A DNA stretch of 64,000 bases from Saturnia japonica (GCA_033032175.1 CM065334.1:2105705-2169704), one strand, 5' to 3'. Numbered from the stretch's first letter, positions 43,226-54,352 are shown. Made by a program: numbers and translations. Notes: generated from the letters alone by a model not told the origin.

Positions 43226-43408
43226 GTGATCAAACTGGCTTTATTGAAAATATACAAGCTCGAGGACGGATCGACAGACGGCTGTATGGCTGTTTGCCAA
43301 TGCCTAGATATTAATTTTCATAACAAAATGGCCGATGTATATGGAGGGAAAGTTTTCTCGCATCGGAATAATGTTAATTTAGAAAATTGTATTGTGTTAA
43401 TCTTGTAA
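43226..43408 (+). other. unclassified 60-codon frame between two HelC copies
   Basis: The frame starts at GTG and contains ISVxx-free mixed sequence with several Cys (GCMAVCQCLD) and an internal NKMADVYGGKVFSH. No family is recognised, and without an ATG near the start I do not call it a gene. It is the only non-repetitive sequence between the convergent repeats at 42704-43173 and 43527-44030. Confidence 0.2.
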
Positions 43409-43429
43409 ATCAGATGACGTGATCATAAC

Positions 43430-43460
43430 ATTTTATATATACATATATATATATAATTTT
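43430..43460. repeat. TA microsatellite
   Basis: A short TATATATACATATATATATA run. Confidence 0.7.
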
Positions 43461-43526
43461 CTTCTTGTTTTCAGTTCTGTTTGAGAAATACTTTTGTTAA
43501 ATAGAACGCATCATATTATGTTACAA

Positions 43527-44030
43527 CTAGCTGTGCCCGCGGCTTCACTCACGTGGACTACAGAATGTCGACGATCGGGCATACGCACGAATCCTGCTAT
43601 CCCCACTCCTGGTTATTTGCTTATTATGGATGTTCCTTAGAAGATAGTCATATACTTTTTTGTAGGTCTTTTTAATATCTATAATTATGTAGTACATTCA
43701 TTTGATATATCTCCTATGGTTTACTCAGCGTAAGCCATTTAAACGTCCGAAGTGATTCACCATGACCAGGTTTTTTTTATTTGAGCTAAACCCTAATTAT
43801 TGTTCTAAAATAAAAGTAGCCTACGGTACTTCTTATTTCATCAGATATCTATAAAAGTCCTGTCAAAATCGTTCCAACCATTTCGGGGATTACTTGACTG
43901 TCAGATAGACAGACGGACAGACAATAATAAAAAAGGGGTTTTTGTTATAGGTATCATATATACTTTCATATGCATTTAGTAAAAACTGTTATTTTAACAT
44001 TAAAAACAGACACTTCAATTAACAAATATA
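43527..44030 (-). mobile_element. HelC copy 7
   Basis: CTAG is at 43527-43530 with an intact CTGTGCCCGCGGCTTCACTC terminus. The 5' end (CACTTCAATT) stops near 44030, before the TC. Confidence 0.8.
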
Positions 44031-44244
44031 GTTCCTTATAAATCCGTGTGTCGCCACTGTCAATGTAATTTTTTTAAGCATTAAACGAAGTTGTCGTCCA
44101 TCTTGGTGTGTTTTAAATACTGGAACAATATTCTAAAATAAATATATTCTATACAACATCCCAAACTGTCGACAACGTTTTAATCCTAAATACAAACGTG
44201 TCGTATTTTAAAAAAATGAATCAATTATGACTCAACGGTAGCCA

Positions 44245-44470
44245 GTACGGATATCGCATCCATTGACGTTAGTTTGAACGCCCGATGAAGGAAAATATTG
44301 TGATGAATCTTAGTATGGTGGTAGGGTTTTGTACATAGCCCGCCTGGCTAGCTACCACCCTCAACTTACAAATCTGTCACCAAACACCTATAGGTGTGTT
44401 CTGGCAGCTGCACTTGAGAGCCAGTCTTCCACTAGGCTTAGCGTGTTACCATCTTGCGGCACATCGTCAC
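44245..44470 (+). repeat. SINE-F copy, inverted
   Basis: CCCGATGAAGGAAAATATTG, CACCAAACACCTATAGGTGT and AGTCTTCCACTAGGCTTAGC follow the inverse order. Confidence 0.6.
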
Positions 44471-44734
44471 TTAGCTTAGAAAAAAATCCTATAATTTTAT
44501 AATGATTTCTCATAGATTCCGTTTAAGTGTAGTCCATAGACTGCGAAAAAGGAGGGTTATTTTTTACGAGCGTATGTATTTCTATTTCTTTGACACGCTC
44601 TGTAGCATAAACGGCTTGAAGGATTTTAGCATACGAGGTGTCGTTAGATTCGTCTTAATTGTAGAAGTGACGTAGGGTATATAATATTTAAGTACGTGAT
44701 ATAGAAATGAAATAAAAAGCAAAAAAAAAATATA

Positions 44735-45860
44735 AGTTATCTTGACAACTCTTCAAACGTTATAGGTGTATTTATGAATCTATCTAAAGCATTCGACACT
44801 GTTTCTATACCTATATTGCTTAGAAAGATGAAACCAATCCGCAAGTTGACTGTATATTTAAATATCAAAGTGAATTATTGAGTAATATTGGTCTATAGTA
44901 GAGGTGAGTTATTATGAGTTATACTAATGTAATCATTCGATTATGAAAATATCTCGATTATAGCCATTAGTAATTACTAATATTATTAGTTCGATTATGA
45001 ATTATCATTCATAATCGAATTAAGAATAATGATCATTCATAATGGAGGTCTTTGATGTATTTACCCAGAGGTGGGCGAGAGTGGAAAGCTAAAAAAAGGT
45101 CGCGCAGCCATAAACTTATAAAAACACCGATTTCGCTAAAAAAAGGTCGTTCGGTTGTAATATTCGATTATGAATGATCACTCGTAATCGAATCACCATT
45201 AATATATAATAAAATTAGTAATTTTTTTTTTTAGCTTTCCACTCTCGCCCACCTCTGGGTAATAATACATCAAAGACTCCATTATGAATAATCATTCATA
45301 ATCACCCACCTCTAGTCTATACATAATACTCACATTGTTAAAATAGGTGGATTATACAAGTGGGCATACATCCATTTCATCCCTACCTACGATACCTCAA
45401 GATATCCATAATTGCAAAATAATTGCACATGCTCTAAATTGACTCGAACTGAAAATATATATTTGAGTTTTATTATTGATAATTTCGTAAACTTGTCAGC
45501 TAACATAGATAACTTAACTTCTAAATTAAGAAAATGAATTCCAATAATCAGGAAGCTCCGTACTTCTGCTAACATTATAATTTTACTATGCGTTTATTAT
45601 GTTTTAGCGCAGAGTTTACTGCAGTACTGTACTGCTATAAGGGGGGGGTGTTGGTAAAGCCGCTTTACTTTTCTTAGAACGTGCACAAAGGGTGTATGTA
45701 TCATGTTGGTATAGCACTAATCTTCTTTATAACCAACGCGCTATACTTTCAGTTTGAAAATTCTTTATCATGTCTGCTGTACTTCGAAAACATAAAGTAA
45801 TAAAAGTCAAATTTGTTTACAGACTCCTCACAGAACAGCATTGGCTTGGCATCAATACTA
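44735..45860 (+). mobile_element. LINE RT remnant split by a foldback element
   Basis: At 44738-44850 a frame reads SSNVIGVFMNLSKAFDTVSI, the RT palm motif A region. After the inserted foldback (44899-45314) the downstream RT continues in broken frames, with an IHINYKNCKI-like stretch, then VLQYCIA and GKAALLFLERAQR-like remnants at about 45615-45690. This order matches the C-terminal half of a jockey-superfamily RT. Many indels. Confidence 0.7.
44899..45314. mobile_element. 416-bp foldback element, hAT-like
   Basis: The ends are TAGAGGTGAG and CACCCACCTCTA in inverse. Flanking octamers are GTCTATAG (44891-44898) and GTCTATAC (45315-45322), a 7-of-8 target duplication, the length used by hAT elements. 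Inside, CAGAGGTGGGCGAGAGTGGA (45066) is part of a 25-bp word repeated perfectly in inverse at 45233-45257, and the flanking ATCAAAGAC/GTCTTTGAT words are also inverted. Several TTCGATTATGAAT-type palindromes add further hairpins. No coding capacity. Confidence 0.75.
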
Positions 45861-47255
45861 TAATAATTAGCAACGATCTATATAATATTGCTAACGTAAC
45901 ATAGCGTAAGTATAAATAATATTTACCCTTTACTATTGTATAAATGTAAGGAGAGAATGTACAGTTGGCTAAAATAATTAAATAACAATGGCACAGAGGT
46001 AATTATTCAATCATTTAATATTAAACTTATGCACGGACACATACTCTCTCACACATACACGCGTGCGCAATGAAACACACATATTGAAGTGAAAACTTCA
46101 TTAGCATCGTTGTGATTTGAAAGTCAATGAAACGAAAAAGAGACAGACACATAAATTCATAAGATTTAACGTGGGAGAAAATAAGATAGGAAAGTTATAG
46201 GCAATGGTAAAATGGTACAAAAGAGCTATGTTGCCACGCAATAATGAATTTTATTACCACACCAAAAGGCACGAAACAAAAACTTTTTAGACAAAACTTA
46301 TGACATTTAGTAACTGATTGATATTGTATTAGGTTACCATGGATATTTAAAATGTGCATTAATTGAAAATGATATTGTGAATAATGTTTGTGAGTACTTG
46401 TATGTACATTTTCGTAAACATTAAATTAGTGTGTATTTGATCATTTTCTGAATTTAAAAAAATCATATGTGAAGGTTTAACTTCTTCCACATGTGAATTG
46501 CATACATTTTTTTTTTATATTTAAATTATTTCTTCTTTTTTTTGTCTAACTTTGTCTTATTTTAATGTAATCAATTAGTTTATGAATCGTCGACTATTGC
46601 AGAGTTTATACTGTTATTGTCGTCAACATAATTATTTGTATTAATTAATATGTTTAATAAATAAATGTCCTATTCATTAAACTATAATTATTATAAATAA
46701 AGGTGTCTAATATTGATTAGATAATAATTTGGATAGGTGCTTCCTTTAACAATAACTTAAATACCGAACTAATTTGGTTTTCCATGAGATCTCACAACGT
46801 TTTTTGGTAATAACACTGCATTGCGATACTTGGCATTTCTTTACATTTCATGTTTTTGATCGGTTACAGTTTATACAGATGTCTAAGAAGTGTGATTATT
46901 GAAACCTTTCTAAACAGAGCGTACAAAACGTAGATTCGTACCATCTCTCCTAATGGACAGACGCAGTATATACTTGACCCAAATTTTCATTAATGAACTA
47001 GATTTTTTAAACTGACACTGTATTTATCCGCATTTATACAGTTATATCCGTTATATTAACCGTTTAAATAATTATATATCAATGAAACTGATGAACCAGT
47101 AATCGCCGTAGTACAAGAATTATAAGTACCTACTGAGAATGATGAGGTCTTTAAGAAGGGAATCTTATGCTTAGAAAAAAACCTTCCAAGGGCATTACAC
47201 TAAAAAGTGACTATGTCAAAAAATAAAATAACATTCGTAATTTACTAATATCTAG
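45861..47255. other. long AT-rich spacer
   Basis: No window-wide repeat, RNA gene or motif-bearing frame in 1.4 kb. It contains a poly-T run at 46508-46516. The last 100 bases may belong to the damaged 5' part of the adjacent LINE. Confidence 0.35.
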
Positions 47256-47258
47256 TAA

Positions 47259-48743
47259 TATCGTTCTAATGAACTGTTCTCGGAAGTAGGTTGTCAACAG
47301 GGTGATCCCCTTGGGCCTGCAATTTTTAGTTTGGCTATAAATTCGATAATCAAAAATTTAAATTCTAAATTCATCGTTTGGTATTTGGACGACGGAACCC
47401 TAGGAAGTGATGTGGATACTGTGTTTTCGGACCTTTTTTTAATCAAAAATAAATTTAAAGCCATTGGTTTGGAGCTTAATTTTAGCAAATGCGAACTTTT
47501 TATAAATAACTGCGACTTAAATTTAAATGACGTAAAACAAAAATTTAATATTTTGGCTCCAAATATTAAGATAGTTAACAGTAATTCCCTTTACCTTTCA
47601 GGTTCTCCAATTTTTGATAAATCTTTTTCTGAATTTTTGAATATTTCAATTACTAAATTCCAAAATTCTGCTGACCGTCTCCTTGAAATTAGTCCACATT
47701 ATGCACTTTGCATCTTAAAATTCTGTCTTTTAGTCCCTAAATTTACATATGTGCTCCGTTGCTGCTCTTTTTGGAATCACCCAGATCTTTTGACACAAGT
47801 AGACGATTTAATCAAAATTACCTTAGAATCGATTCTTAATAAGCAGCTGCACGAGCAATCTTGTACCCAAGCATCCCTACCCATCTGTTATGGTGGTTTA
47901 GGGATTCGCAAAATTTCCATTGTCGCTTTACCAGCCTTCCTATCTTCTGTCCAAAGTTCAGCAAATCTCATAAGTAAAATTTTAAGGGTATCCCCTTCAT
48001 ACTTTGAGATTGCTGGCTTGGAAGAAGCTAGAAACGCTTTCTTTATTGCATGCCCAGGTCAAAATTTTCCAGTTTCTCCAAATTCACAGAGGAGCTGGGA
48101 CGACATAAACTGCGAATTGACTTATGACAATTTTTTGAGCTGTAGTACGGGTTCGGCGCGTGCTAGGCTTTTGGCCGTGGGTGCGCATGAGGCCGGCTAC
48201 TGGCTTCAAGCGTATCCTTCGTCAAATACAGGAACATTTCTTGAACCTGACACGCTCCGAATCGCAACCTGTCTACGCCTTGGGGTTCCGGTCTGCGCTT
48301 CTCATAAATGCCCCTGTGGCAGTGATGTCGACAAGCTAGGACACCACGGACTGTCATGTCAAAAAAGTGCAGGCTGCTTCTCGAGACATGCCGCACTTAA
48401 CGATATCATACGCCGGTCCCTTGCCACCGTCAACGTTCCAAGTTTACTTGAGCCGACTGGTATTGCAAGAAACGATGGCAAGAGACCGGACGGTATGAGT
48501 TTGGTTCCATGGAAGACGGGCCAGGTGCTAGTATGGGATACAACCTGTTCAGACACGCTGGCCCTTTCCCATCTACTTGGAACCAGCAACAAAGCTGGTG
48601 TGGCTTGTGAGGCGGCTGAAAAAGCTAAGGCATGCAAATAAAGGGGTCTGGGCTCTGAATATGATTTTGACCCTTTCGGTGTCGAGGCCCTTGGAAATTT
48701 AAGGTTTCCAAGTGTAATGTTAACGTTAAGTAGACGAGTTTAA
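47259..48743 (+). pseudogene. LINE with YLDD reverse transcriptase and restriction-like endonuclease
   Basis: The frame is open from 47259 (after a stop at 47256) to TAA at 48639-48641. It encodes RT motif B (GCQQGDPLGP, 47289-47318), the catalytic YLDD (47382-47393), the thumb region and a long linker. Next come a CCHC-like finger (CPCGSDVDKLGHHGLSC, 48309-48359) and a PD-(D/E)XK-type endonuclease (RPDG near 48487 and VWDTTCSD). This order is that of LINEs with a C-terminal restriction-like endonuclease, the R2/R4/Dong-type grouping. I cannot fix the clade. The stop at 48639 looks premature, because the same frame continues 33 codons to TAA at 48741 with family-like sequence. The N-terminal half is absent, as in 5'-truncated LINE copies. 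Few defects suggest a recent insertion. Confidence 0.85.
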
Positions 48744-48771
48744 TTGTAGTTACCTGTTCTTTAACTGGATG

Positions 48772-48875
48772 TAACTGTAGCGACATCGATATAGCGACAT
48801 CTATCCTCGCCATAACTGATGCATCCTACATAGAGGCATCTATCTCGCCACATACGACGCATCCTACATCGCGAT
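48772..48875 (+). repeat. 39-bp tandem pair in the LINE 3' UTR
   Basis: CATCTATCCTCGCCATAACT at 48798 and CATCTATCTCGCCACATACG at 48837 start two units, each ending GCATCCTACAT. An additional CGACATC pair precedes them. Confidence 0.65.
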
Positions 48876-48889
48876 ATTAAAATTAACCG

Positions 48890-49229
48890 AACAATTGAGT
48901 ATATATACAAAGAACTCGACAAAAACCGTTGGGCAGCTGCCCGCCAGCCATAACACCCGTCTGATCAGAGGATGCTCTCTTTTCAATGGTTACCACCCTT
49001 ATAACAAAGAAATCAATAATATAATATGCCCTCTAATGATTAGTGTATTCCGTTTTTGGTCTCGTCTTATTTAACCTGTTGCCAATGAATACTTTATTAA
49101 AACTATGCCTGTAACAATACTCATTCTCAGTTTTTACAGGACTCTCCCACCAGGGTACGTATATTTAGTTCTCAAGAGTAAAAGCGTATTAATGACTAGA
49201 CTTTTATTTTAAAGACATACATATACATA
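48890..49229. other. presumed LINE 3' UTR and spacer
   Basis: CGTTGGGCAGCTGCCCGCCA at 48928-48947 holds a short GGCAGCTGCC palindrome. No poly-A tail is evident. The 3' limit of the element is not clear. Confidence 0.35.
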
Positions 49230-50168
49230 TCTATACTAATATTATAAAGCTAATCTCAGGAAGTTATGGTCGAATTTGAAAAATTATTTTAGTGTTGGAT
49301 AGCCCATTTATCGAGGAAGGCTATAGGCTATTTTAAATAATGCTACGACCAATAGGAGCGAAGAATCAATGAAAAGTGTTTCAAAAACGTGGAAAATTTA
49401 TTCCTTTGTAAAGTTTCCATTGCTTGCGTTGCGTAAATGGTAAAATTTACGCAACAATAATATATAACGGAATTGTTTCTCTTAAAAAGTTATAAAAAAC
49501 AGACCACAGCAGTATATGTCTATAATTTAAGATTGACGCAATATAACCATTTTTTATGGTAATAAGGTTTGTTCTAAAATAATGCATTACTTACGAAGGT
49601 GTTTTTATAAACATCGTATTAATCCTTATCAAAGTAAATACGTTATTCATTCCTTTTTAGAGCTTCCACTGCGTGCGCTGCGTGAATGGTTAAAGTTACG
49701 CAACAATCGTGTGTAACAAAATTGTTTCACTTAAAAAATTCAAAAAAAGTATCCGCGACTTCATATAGCTATCTTTCAAGGTTTACTCAATATAACCTTT
49801 TTTATGGAAATAAAATTTGTTCTAAAATAATGAGTTATTTGCGAAGGTGTTTTTATATAAATGGTATTAATCCATATCGAAATAAATACGTTATTCATTA
49901 CAGGTATTTAATTTTGAACAAAATTTCTTTTTACGTTATTTGATTTCAATGATTATCTTAGGAGATATCACAGTTTTAAAATAACTCCGCAGCAAAATAA
50001 TATTCAAGTACCGCGCGTGCATTTTAGCGGAATGATGTGGCAGGCGGGCGGCACCTATAATTGTATTGTAGGTGCCTACGACAATTATTGTTTGTCTTTG
50101 CCTACGTCCCACTCTCTCTAACCCTCTCTCTCTTATGTGACGCAGCCGAAGTTACGCGGGTCAGCTAG
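49230..50168 (+). mobile_element. HelD copy 2, with an internal tandem duplication
   Basis: TC at 49230 and ...GCGGGTCAGCTAG at 50168. Inside, the block starting TTCCTTT at 49401 and the one at 49650 are diverged direct copies of about 249 bp, each with a GCGCTGCGTrAATGGTnAAA-type word, an ATAATGnrTTA word and a TTATTCATT end. The last 80 bases include a CTCTCTCT run. Confidence 0.8.
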
Positions 50169-50689
50169 TATATAATAAAAGAGACTGGCTTCAATTAGGA
50201 TATAAATGTGGTGGCCTTTTTCTTTATCATGTTTTTTTGTTATACAATAACTCGGCAAATTGATGGTAATTTCCCTGATTGTAAGCAAAGTATAATTCAA
50301 TTACAACGGTGACCACCGAGACATTGTAATTCATCGGCGGTAGCCGCTGTCCTTCTGTCTGTTATCCTTTTCCATGAAAATATTTCACACTGGCATATAT
50401 ATACGATGGGAATAATGAAAAAACCACTTCATATTGCGTGTTCGCTCATGCGGGTGAATTTATTTTCCTGCGTTAGCGCAATCTAAAAGAGAAAAAATAT
50501 TAATGAAATTCTTTGTGACGACGGACGATGAAAGGCAATTTTCACAACAATTTCCTTTTATATTTCCTTTACGGAGGATTATAAGAAAAATTTAGAGATA
50601 TTTCGATAAATACTAATAAATCGGATGACTTGTATAATACGAATCATTAAACAAAATCATAAAATACACCTAAATCTTGTATTATATTA
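50169..50689. other. spacer, nothing recognised
   Basis: No window-wide repeat or gene signal. A TTATTATTATT run near 50685-50699 is the landing site of the next HelA copy. Confidence 0.35.
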
Positions 50690-51046
50690 TTATTATTATT
50701 ACGTGAAACAAAAACTTTGTACCTCTTTTTAAACGTATTGCGTGCACGGAAGACGGTGAGATTTGGCATGGTTAAAGTTTATATGGAGAAGGAGTGCAGA
50801 AAGCTAAAATTTATCTATAATATATGTTACTAATATATTAAATTAAATAAGTTAATATTACGAGAATCCTAACCCGACCAGTGACATAAAATAGATCCCC
50901 CCAAAATATTGACATTATCACTTAATGAAAAGTGACAGCAAGTGATAAAATATTAATTGTTTAGGTTCATACTACAAATGTCAAACAGAAAATAGTCTAT
51001 GATTAAAAAATCGCTGGTCGAATTTCGATCATTGGGCGACCGCTAA
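50690..51046 (+). mobile_element. HelA copy 12, full length
   Basis: The 5' end merges with an ATT run. The 3' end is GACCGCTAA (CTAA also fits CTRR). Confidence 0.8.
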
Positions 51047-51057
51047 TATTTATAAAA

Positions 51058-51406
51058 GATTAACTGATTGACTGATTGATATATCAACGTACAGCTCATA
51101 CTTTAGGGGTTATGACCATGAAAATTGGAATGCTGATTCCTTTTGCACTGTAGGTGAACAATATGGAATGATTTTTGGAAAACCATCCCCTAAGGTGGTG
51201 AAAACTATATGAAAGTTTCTATGAAAATCCAGCATCTTTGAAGATATATGTTATTATGATATGTTTTTTCTTGCAATGCCACCGAACTAAACGTTTGACG
51301 TTCATCGACTATAGTCAAAAACGTAGGAAGTAAACGTCATGACGGACATAAAAATATATATTGAGACATAACTACGAAGTGAGCGAAACCACGGGCAAAG
51401 CGCTAG
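51058..51406 (+). mobile_element. HelQ, Helitron-like single copy
   Basis: TTAACTGATTGACTGATTGA is near the start, and GAGCGAAACCACGGGCAAAG with CGCTAG ends at 51406 before T. The terminal layout matches the other Helitron-like families. Confidence 0.5.
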
Positions 51407-51505
51407 TGATAAATATAAACCACCTGTGCCTTCGGCTTCACAAGAGTGCAGTATAAAATTTATGTGTTTTTGTAATAAAGTTGAATAATACATATTATTA
51501 TTAAA

Positions 51506-51645
51506 CTAGCTGTGCCCGTGGCTTCGATCACGTCGACTACAGAATGCCATCGATCGGGCACATGCACGAATTTTGTTACCCTGCTCCCGGCTAATTTAAA
51601 AACAAAAATTCTTATTTTGGGTGTTCCTTAGAAGATAGACACGAG
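51506..51645 (-). mobile_element. HelC copy 8, 3' fragment
   Basis: CTAG at 51506-51509 with CTGTGCCCGTGGCTTCGATC. It stops after GAAGATAGAC. Confidence 0.7.
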
Positions 51646-51669
51646 ATTTTAATATGTAAGTTTTATATG

Positions 51670-51820
51670 TTTGCATGTCGCGTTTCTGGATCAGTCTGGG
51701 TATATTCAGTTAAATTAATGACAGCGGTGACTGTCGATGGATTATGATCTCTCGCTGGTCACCGTTGTGATAGGATTGTACTGCGCTTACCGTCAGTATG
51801 AATCTATACCGTCAATATGA
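51670..51820 (+). repeat. repeat I copy 2
   Basis: GTCGCGTTTCTGGATCAGTC to TGCGCTTACCGTCAGTATGA. See 26020-26415 for the rearranged copy. Confidence 0.5.
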
Positions 51821-51825
51821 ATCTA

Positions 51826-51901
51826 TGGAATATCTACACGGGTGCGTTGGCGATGTTTCTCGTATAAAATTAACACGGGAGAAACCGTGGGGCACAGCTA
51901 G
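51826..51901 (+). mobile_element. HelB 3' fragment
   Basis: CTACACGGGTGCGTTGGCGA to AACCGTGGGGCACAGCTAG. Confidence 0.7.
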
Positions 51902-52157
51902 TAATTAATAATAACATGATTATTTTCATAACTTAACAGTACTTAAAAATCTGCTCATGAAACAGCTGAGTCAATCCACCCACGGCTTTGAAAATTTGTA
52001 CATATTATGTAACTATTTGTTTTTTAGTTTCTATCGGGTCGTTGACTTTTTTCAATTTAGCTCCGGTACCACGTTAAGTTACTTCGTTATGTAAATATGG
52101 TACCTATCCAGCCTTGAATTGTCATAACCTATCAATTTCTCAGTCATTGTATATTTC

Positions 52158-52322
52158 CTATTGGATTTTAAGGAGTTCTCTGGTGTATGAACGATATCTA
52201 AGGTGCAATACCAATGAAATTAGAAATGAATTGATGAAATGATTGAATGAATTCTCTTTCCAACAAAAAACGAATTTTCCAAATCGGTTTACAAACGATA
52301 GAGTTAACGAAAGTCGGTTAAA
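52158..52322 (+). repeat. rptE copy
   Basis: AAGGAGTTCTCTGGTGTATG, then AAACGAATTTTCCAAATCGG and GAAAGTCGGTTAAAA. Confidence 0.6.
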
Positions 52323-52605
52323 ATAAATTTCCATATTTAATTTTATAGAAACTTGTACAATAATTAAAATTTTGTGATGTAAATAAATTCTCTTGTAACC
52401 TATTCTGTTCGAATCTATAAAAAAAAACAACGAGATTAGAAATCGGCTCATTGTGACCTAAATCTGAAACATAGCTTTGTATGGCTGCGAAACATGAACA
52501 ATGAACTAAACGAACAGAGAAAGGTTGGCTGCGTTTGAGATGTGGTATTGGAGAAGGGTGAAAAACATCAGTTAGACAGAAAGGATTGCGAATGACGAAA
52601 TGACC

Positions 52606-52745
52606 CCCGACCGATCTTTCACCATAACAGCAGCACGACTGTGGAATTCGCTTCCTATCAACATCCAACTAGTCAACTCTCCGGATTTCTTCGAGTATTT
52701 GCCACGTAGGTTTTACATAAAGCAAGTCCTTCAATTGTACTTTTT
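52606..52745 (+). mobile_element. jockey-like LINE C-terminal scrap
   Basis: A frame reads DRSFTITAARLWNSLPINIQ then LVNSPDFFEYLP, the FxxxxxxLWNxLP signature at the end of many jockey-superfamily polyproteins. An A/T-rich tail (GTAATAAATAATAATA) follows. Confidence 0.65.
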
Positions 52746-52764
52746 TTTGCGTAATAAATAATAA

Positions 52765-53120
52765 TAGCAATCGCCCTAAAGTCGGAATTCGACCGGCGAC
52801 TTTTTATCATAGACTATTTTCTGTTTGGCATTTACAGTATTCATAAACAATGAGTATTATCTACATCACTTGCTTTCACTTTTCGTTGAGTGACAATGTC
52901 AATATTTTCGGGGGTCTTTCTTCAATGGCACTGGTCGGTTTAGGATTCGCAGTATTAATTAATTTAATTTAATATATTAGTAACAGAATGATATTATAGA
53001 TAAATTTTAGCTTTTAGCACTCCTTCTCCATATAAACTTTAACCATGTCAAATCTCACCTTCTTCCATGCACGCAATACGCTTAAAAAGGTACCGAAAGC
53101 TTTTGCTTCACTTATTAATT
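52765..53120 (-). mobile_element. HelA copy 13, full length
   Basis: The CTAG is worn to TAG at 52765, and the GGTCGAATTCCGAC hairpin carries one change. The 5' end is near 53120. Confidence 0.8.
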
Positions 53121-53287
53121 TAAAGGTATAAGTCTTAAGAATGATTGATGAGGAAAGACGGTTGTTGAGAAGAGGAAAAATGATTGGTTACTTGATGTGA
53201 GTTGACAAGTTCTTTAAAAAAAAATTACAAGGAAAAATTTAAAGAAAACAAAGAGGAAGATCTGGACGAAGCTTTTTCATGAAGTTA

Positions 53288-53450
53288 CTGAGACATTTCT
53301 TTGTAGACTTCTCTCTACTTTGGGCAGCCCGACTGGTGGAATTCCCCCACCCTACAGAAAATCGCAGCCAAATAACCTAATGTTAAGTTCCTGCTGTAAG
53401 TCGGGTGTCCAGAGCTCCTTGGGGTAGGGAGTTCAAGGTCGGGAACGCTT
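53288..53450 (+). repeat. repeat G copy 5
   Basis: TTGGGCAGCCCGACTGGTGG, CTACAGAAAATCGCAGCCAA and CCAGAGCTCCTTGGGGTAGG. Confidence 0.55.
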
Positions 53451-53454
53451 CAAT

Positions 53455-53735
53455 GATACTTGTGGGAATTTTTTCCCCGAACTAACTATACTGTTTCCTT
53501 GGAGCTGTTAGAGGCTTTGGCAGCTTCGAGGGTGAGCACGAAAGGAACTCAGCTGCAAAAGCGAGGCAACAAGTTTAAGGGTGCCAACGTGGCTGAACCT
53601 CGGCTTGGGCTGTTGCCGTACATGCAAATAAGTCGCGATATGACTAATTACCTATCCGTAAAATTCCACCTAACTAACTACACATGCATACACACGTGTT
53701 CCTGCCTTCTGGGAGGAAGTTAGAAACATGCGTTT
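53455..53735 (+). repeat. repeat J copy 2
   Basis: GCGAGGCAACAAGTTTAAGG, GGGCTGTTGCCGTACATGCA and CTATCCGTAAAATTCCACCT. The open frame 53460-53723 is inside and does not hold in copy 1. Confidence 0.55.
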
Positions 53736-53884
53736 AAGCATTTACTAATCTAGCAATTTTTTCTAAGTGTAAGTAACCAAGAGCAGTCAAAAAAAAGAAA
53801 AGAAAAAGGTCTTTTACAGAACCAATGTACCTGTGTGGGGTGCAATGTCACTAAACTTGTATCAGGCGAGCGGCTGCAAGCGTC

Positions 53885-54045
53885 CAGGGCTCAATGCAGG
53901 AGGAATGGTCCTAGGCTTGAATTGCCGCTGGAAAGGGTGATAGTGTCGTGGCGAGTTGGTATTACAAGAGTCCATAGGCTACGGTAGGAACGTACCATAA
54001 GGCTGGCCGTGAACTTGTTTGCCACCTTCGTTGTATTCGTGAAGA
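53885..54045 (+). repeat. repeat G-related 3' part
   Basis: GTATTACAAGAGTCCATAGG and CGTACCATAAGGCTGGCCGT match the end of repeat G. The upstream half differs. Confidence 0.45.
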
Positions 54046-54112
54046 GGATAGGGAAGAGTGGTAACTGCTCCATCGACAAAGAAGGAGAAGAACAACACAA
54101 TAAATGTTCTTT

Positions 54113-54352
54113 TCTTTAAACCGTCTTCAACAAAAGACTGAGGTTCCTCCATTCGAATGTATTTCCTTTTTTTATGTATGTTCAGCCATAGCTTGTTTGT
54201 TTATGAACCGATTTCGATGGTTCTTTTTTTCTGGATAGGCGATATCTCAAGGGTAGTCTCGTTTTAATTTCATCTGCATTGTAACTTCAACTTCGAAGAT
54301 ACACAAGGGAACTCTTCAAAATCATTGAAGTTGATTTTCTTTTTTGTTAAAA
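54113..54352 (-). repeat. rptE copy, inverted
   Basis: TTTAAACCGTCTTCAACAAA to GATTTTCTTTTTTGTTAAAA, complete in inverse. Confidence 0.65.

Larger units (their letters stand above)
52455..53315 (+). mobile_element. RTE-like LINE C terminus, split in two
   Basis: The first part (52455-52605) encodes LAAFEMWYWRRVKNIS and ERIANDE. The second (53131-53315) encodes MIDEERRLLRRGKMIGYLM and a GKRGR-like region before FFHEVTE. These are consecutive pieces of one RTE-type C terminus. The gap holds another LINE scrap and a HelA copy. Stops and shifts occur in both. Confidence 0.75.

Noticed and set aside
47294..48813. Minus-strand frames opposite the LINE ORF
   Set aside because: They are shadows of the RT and endonuclease frame, which has the recognisable motifs.
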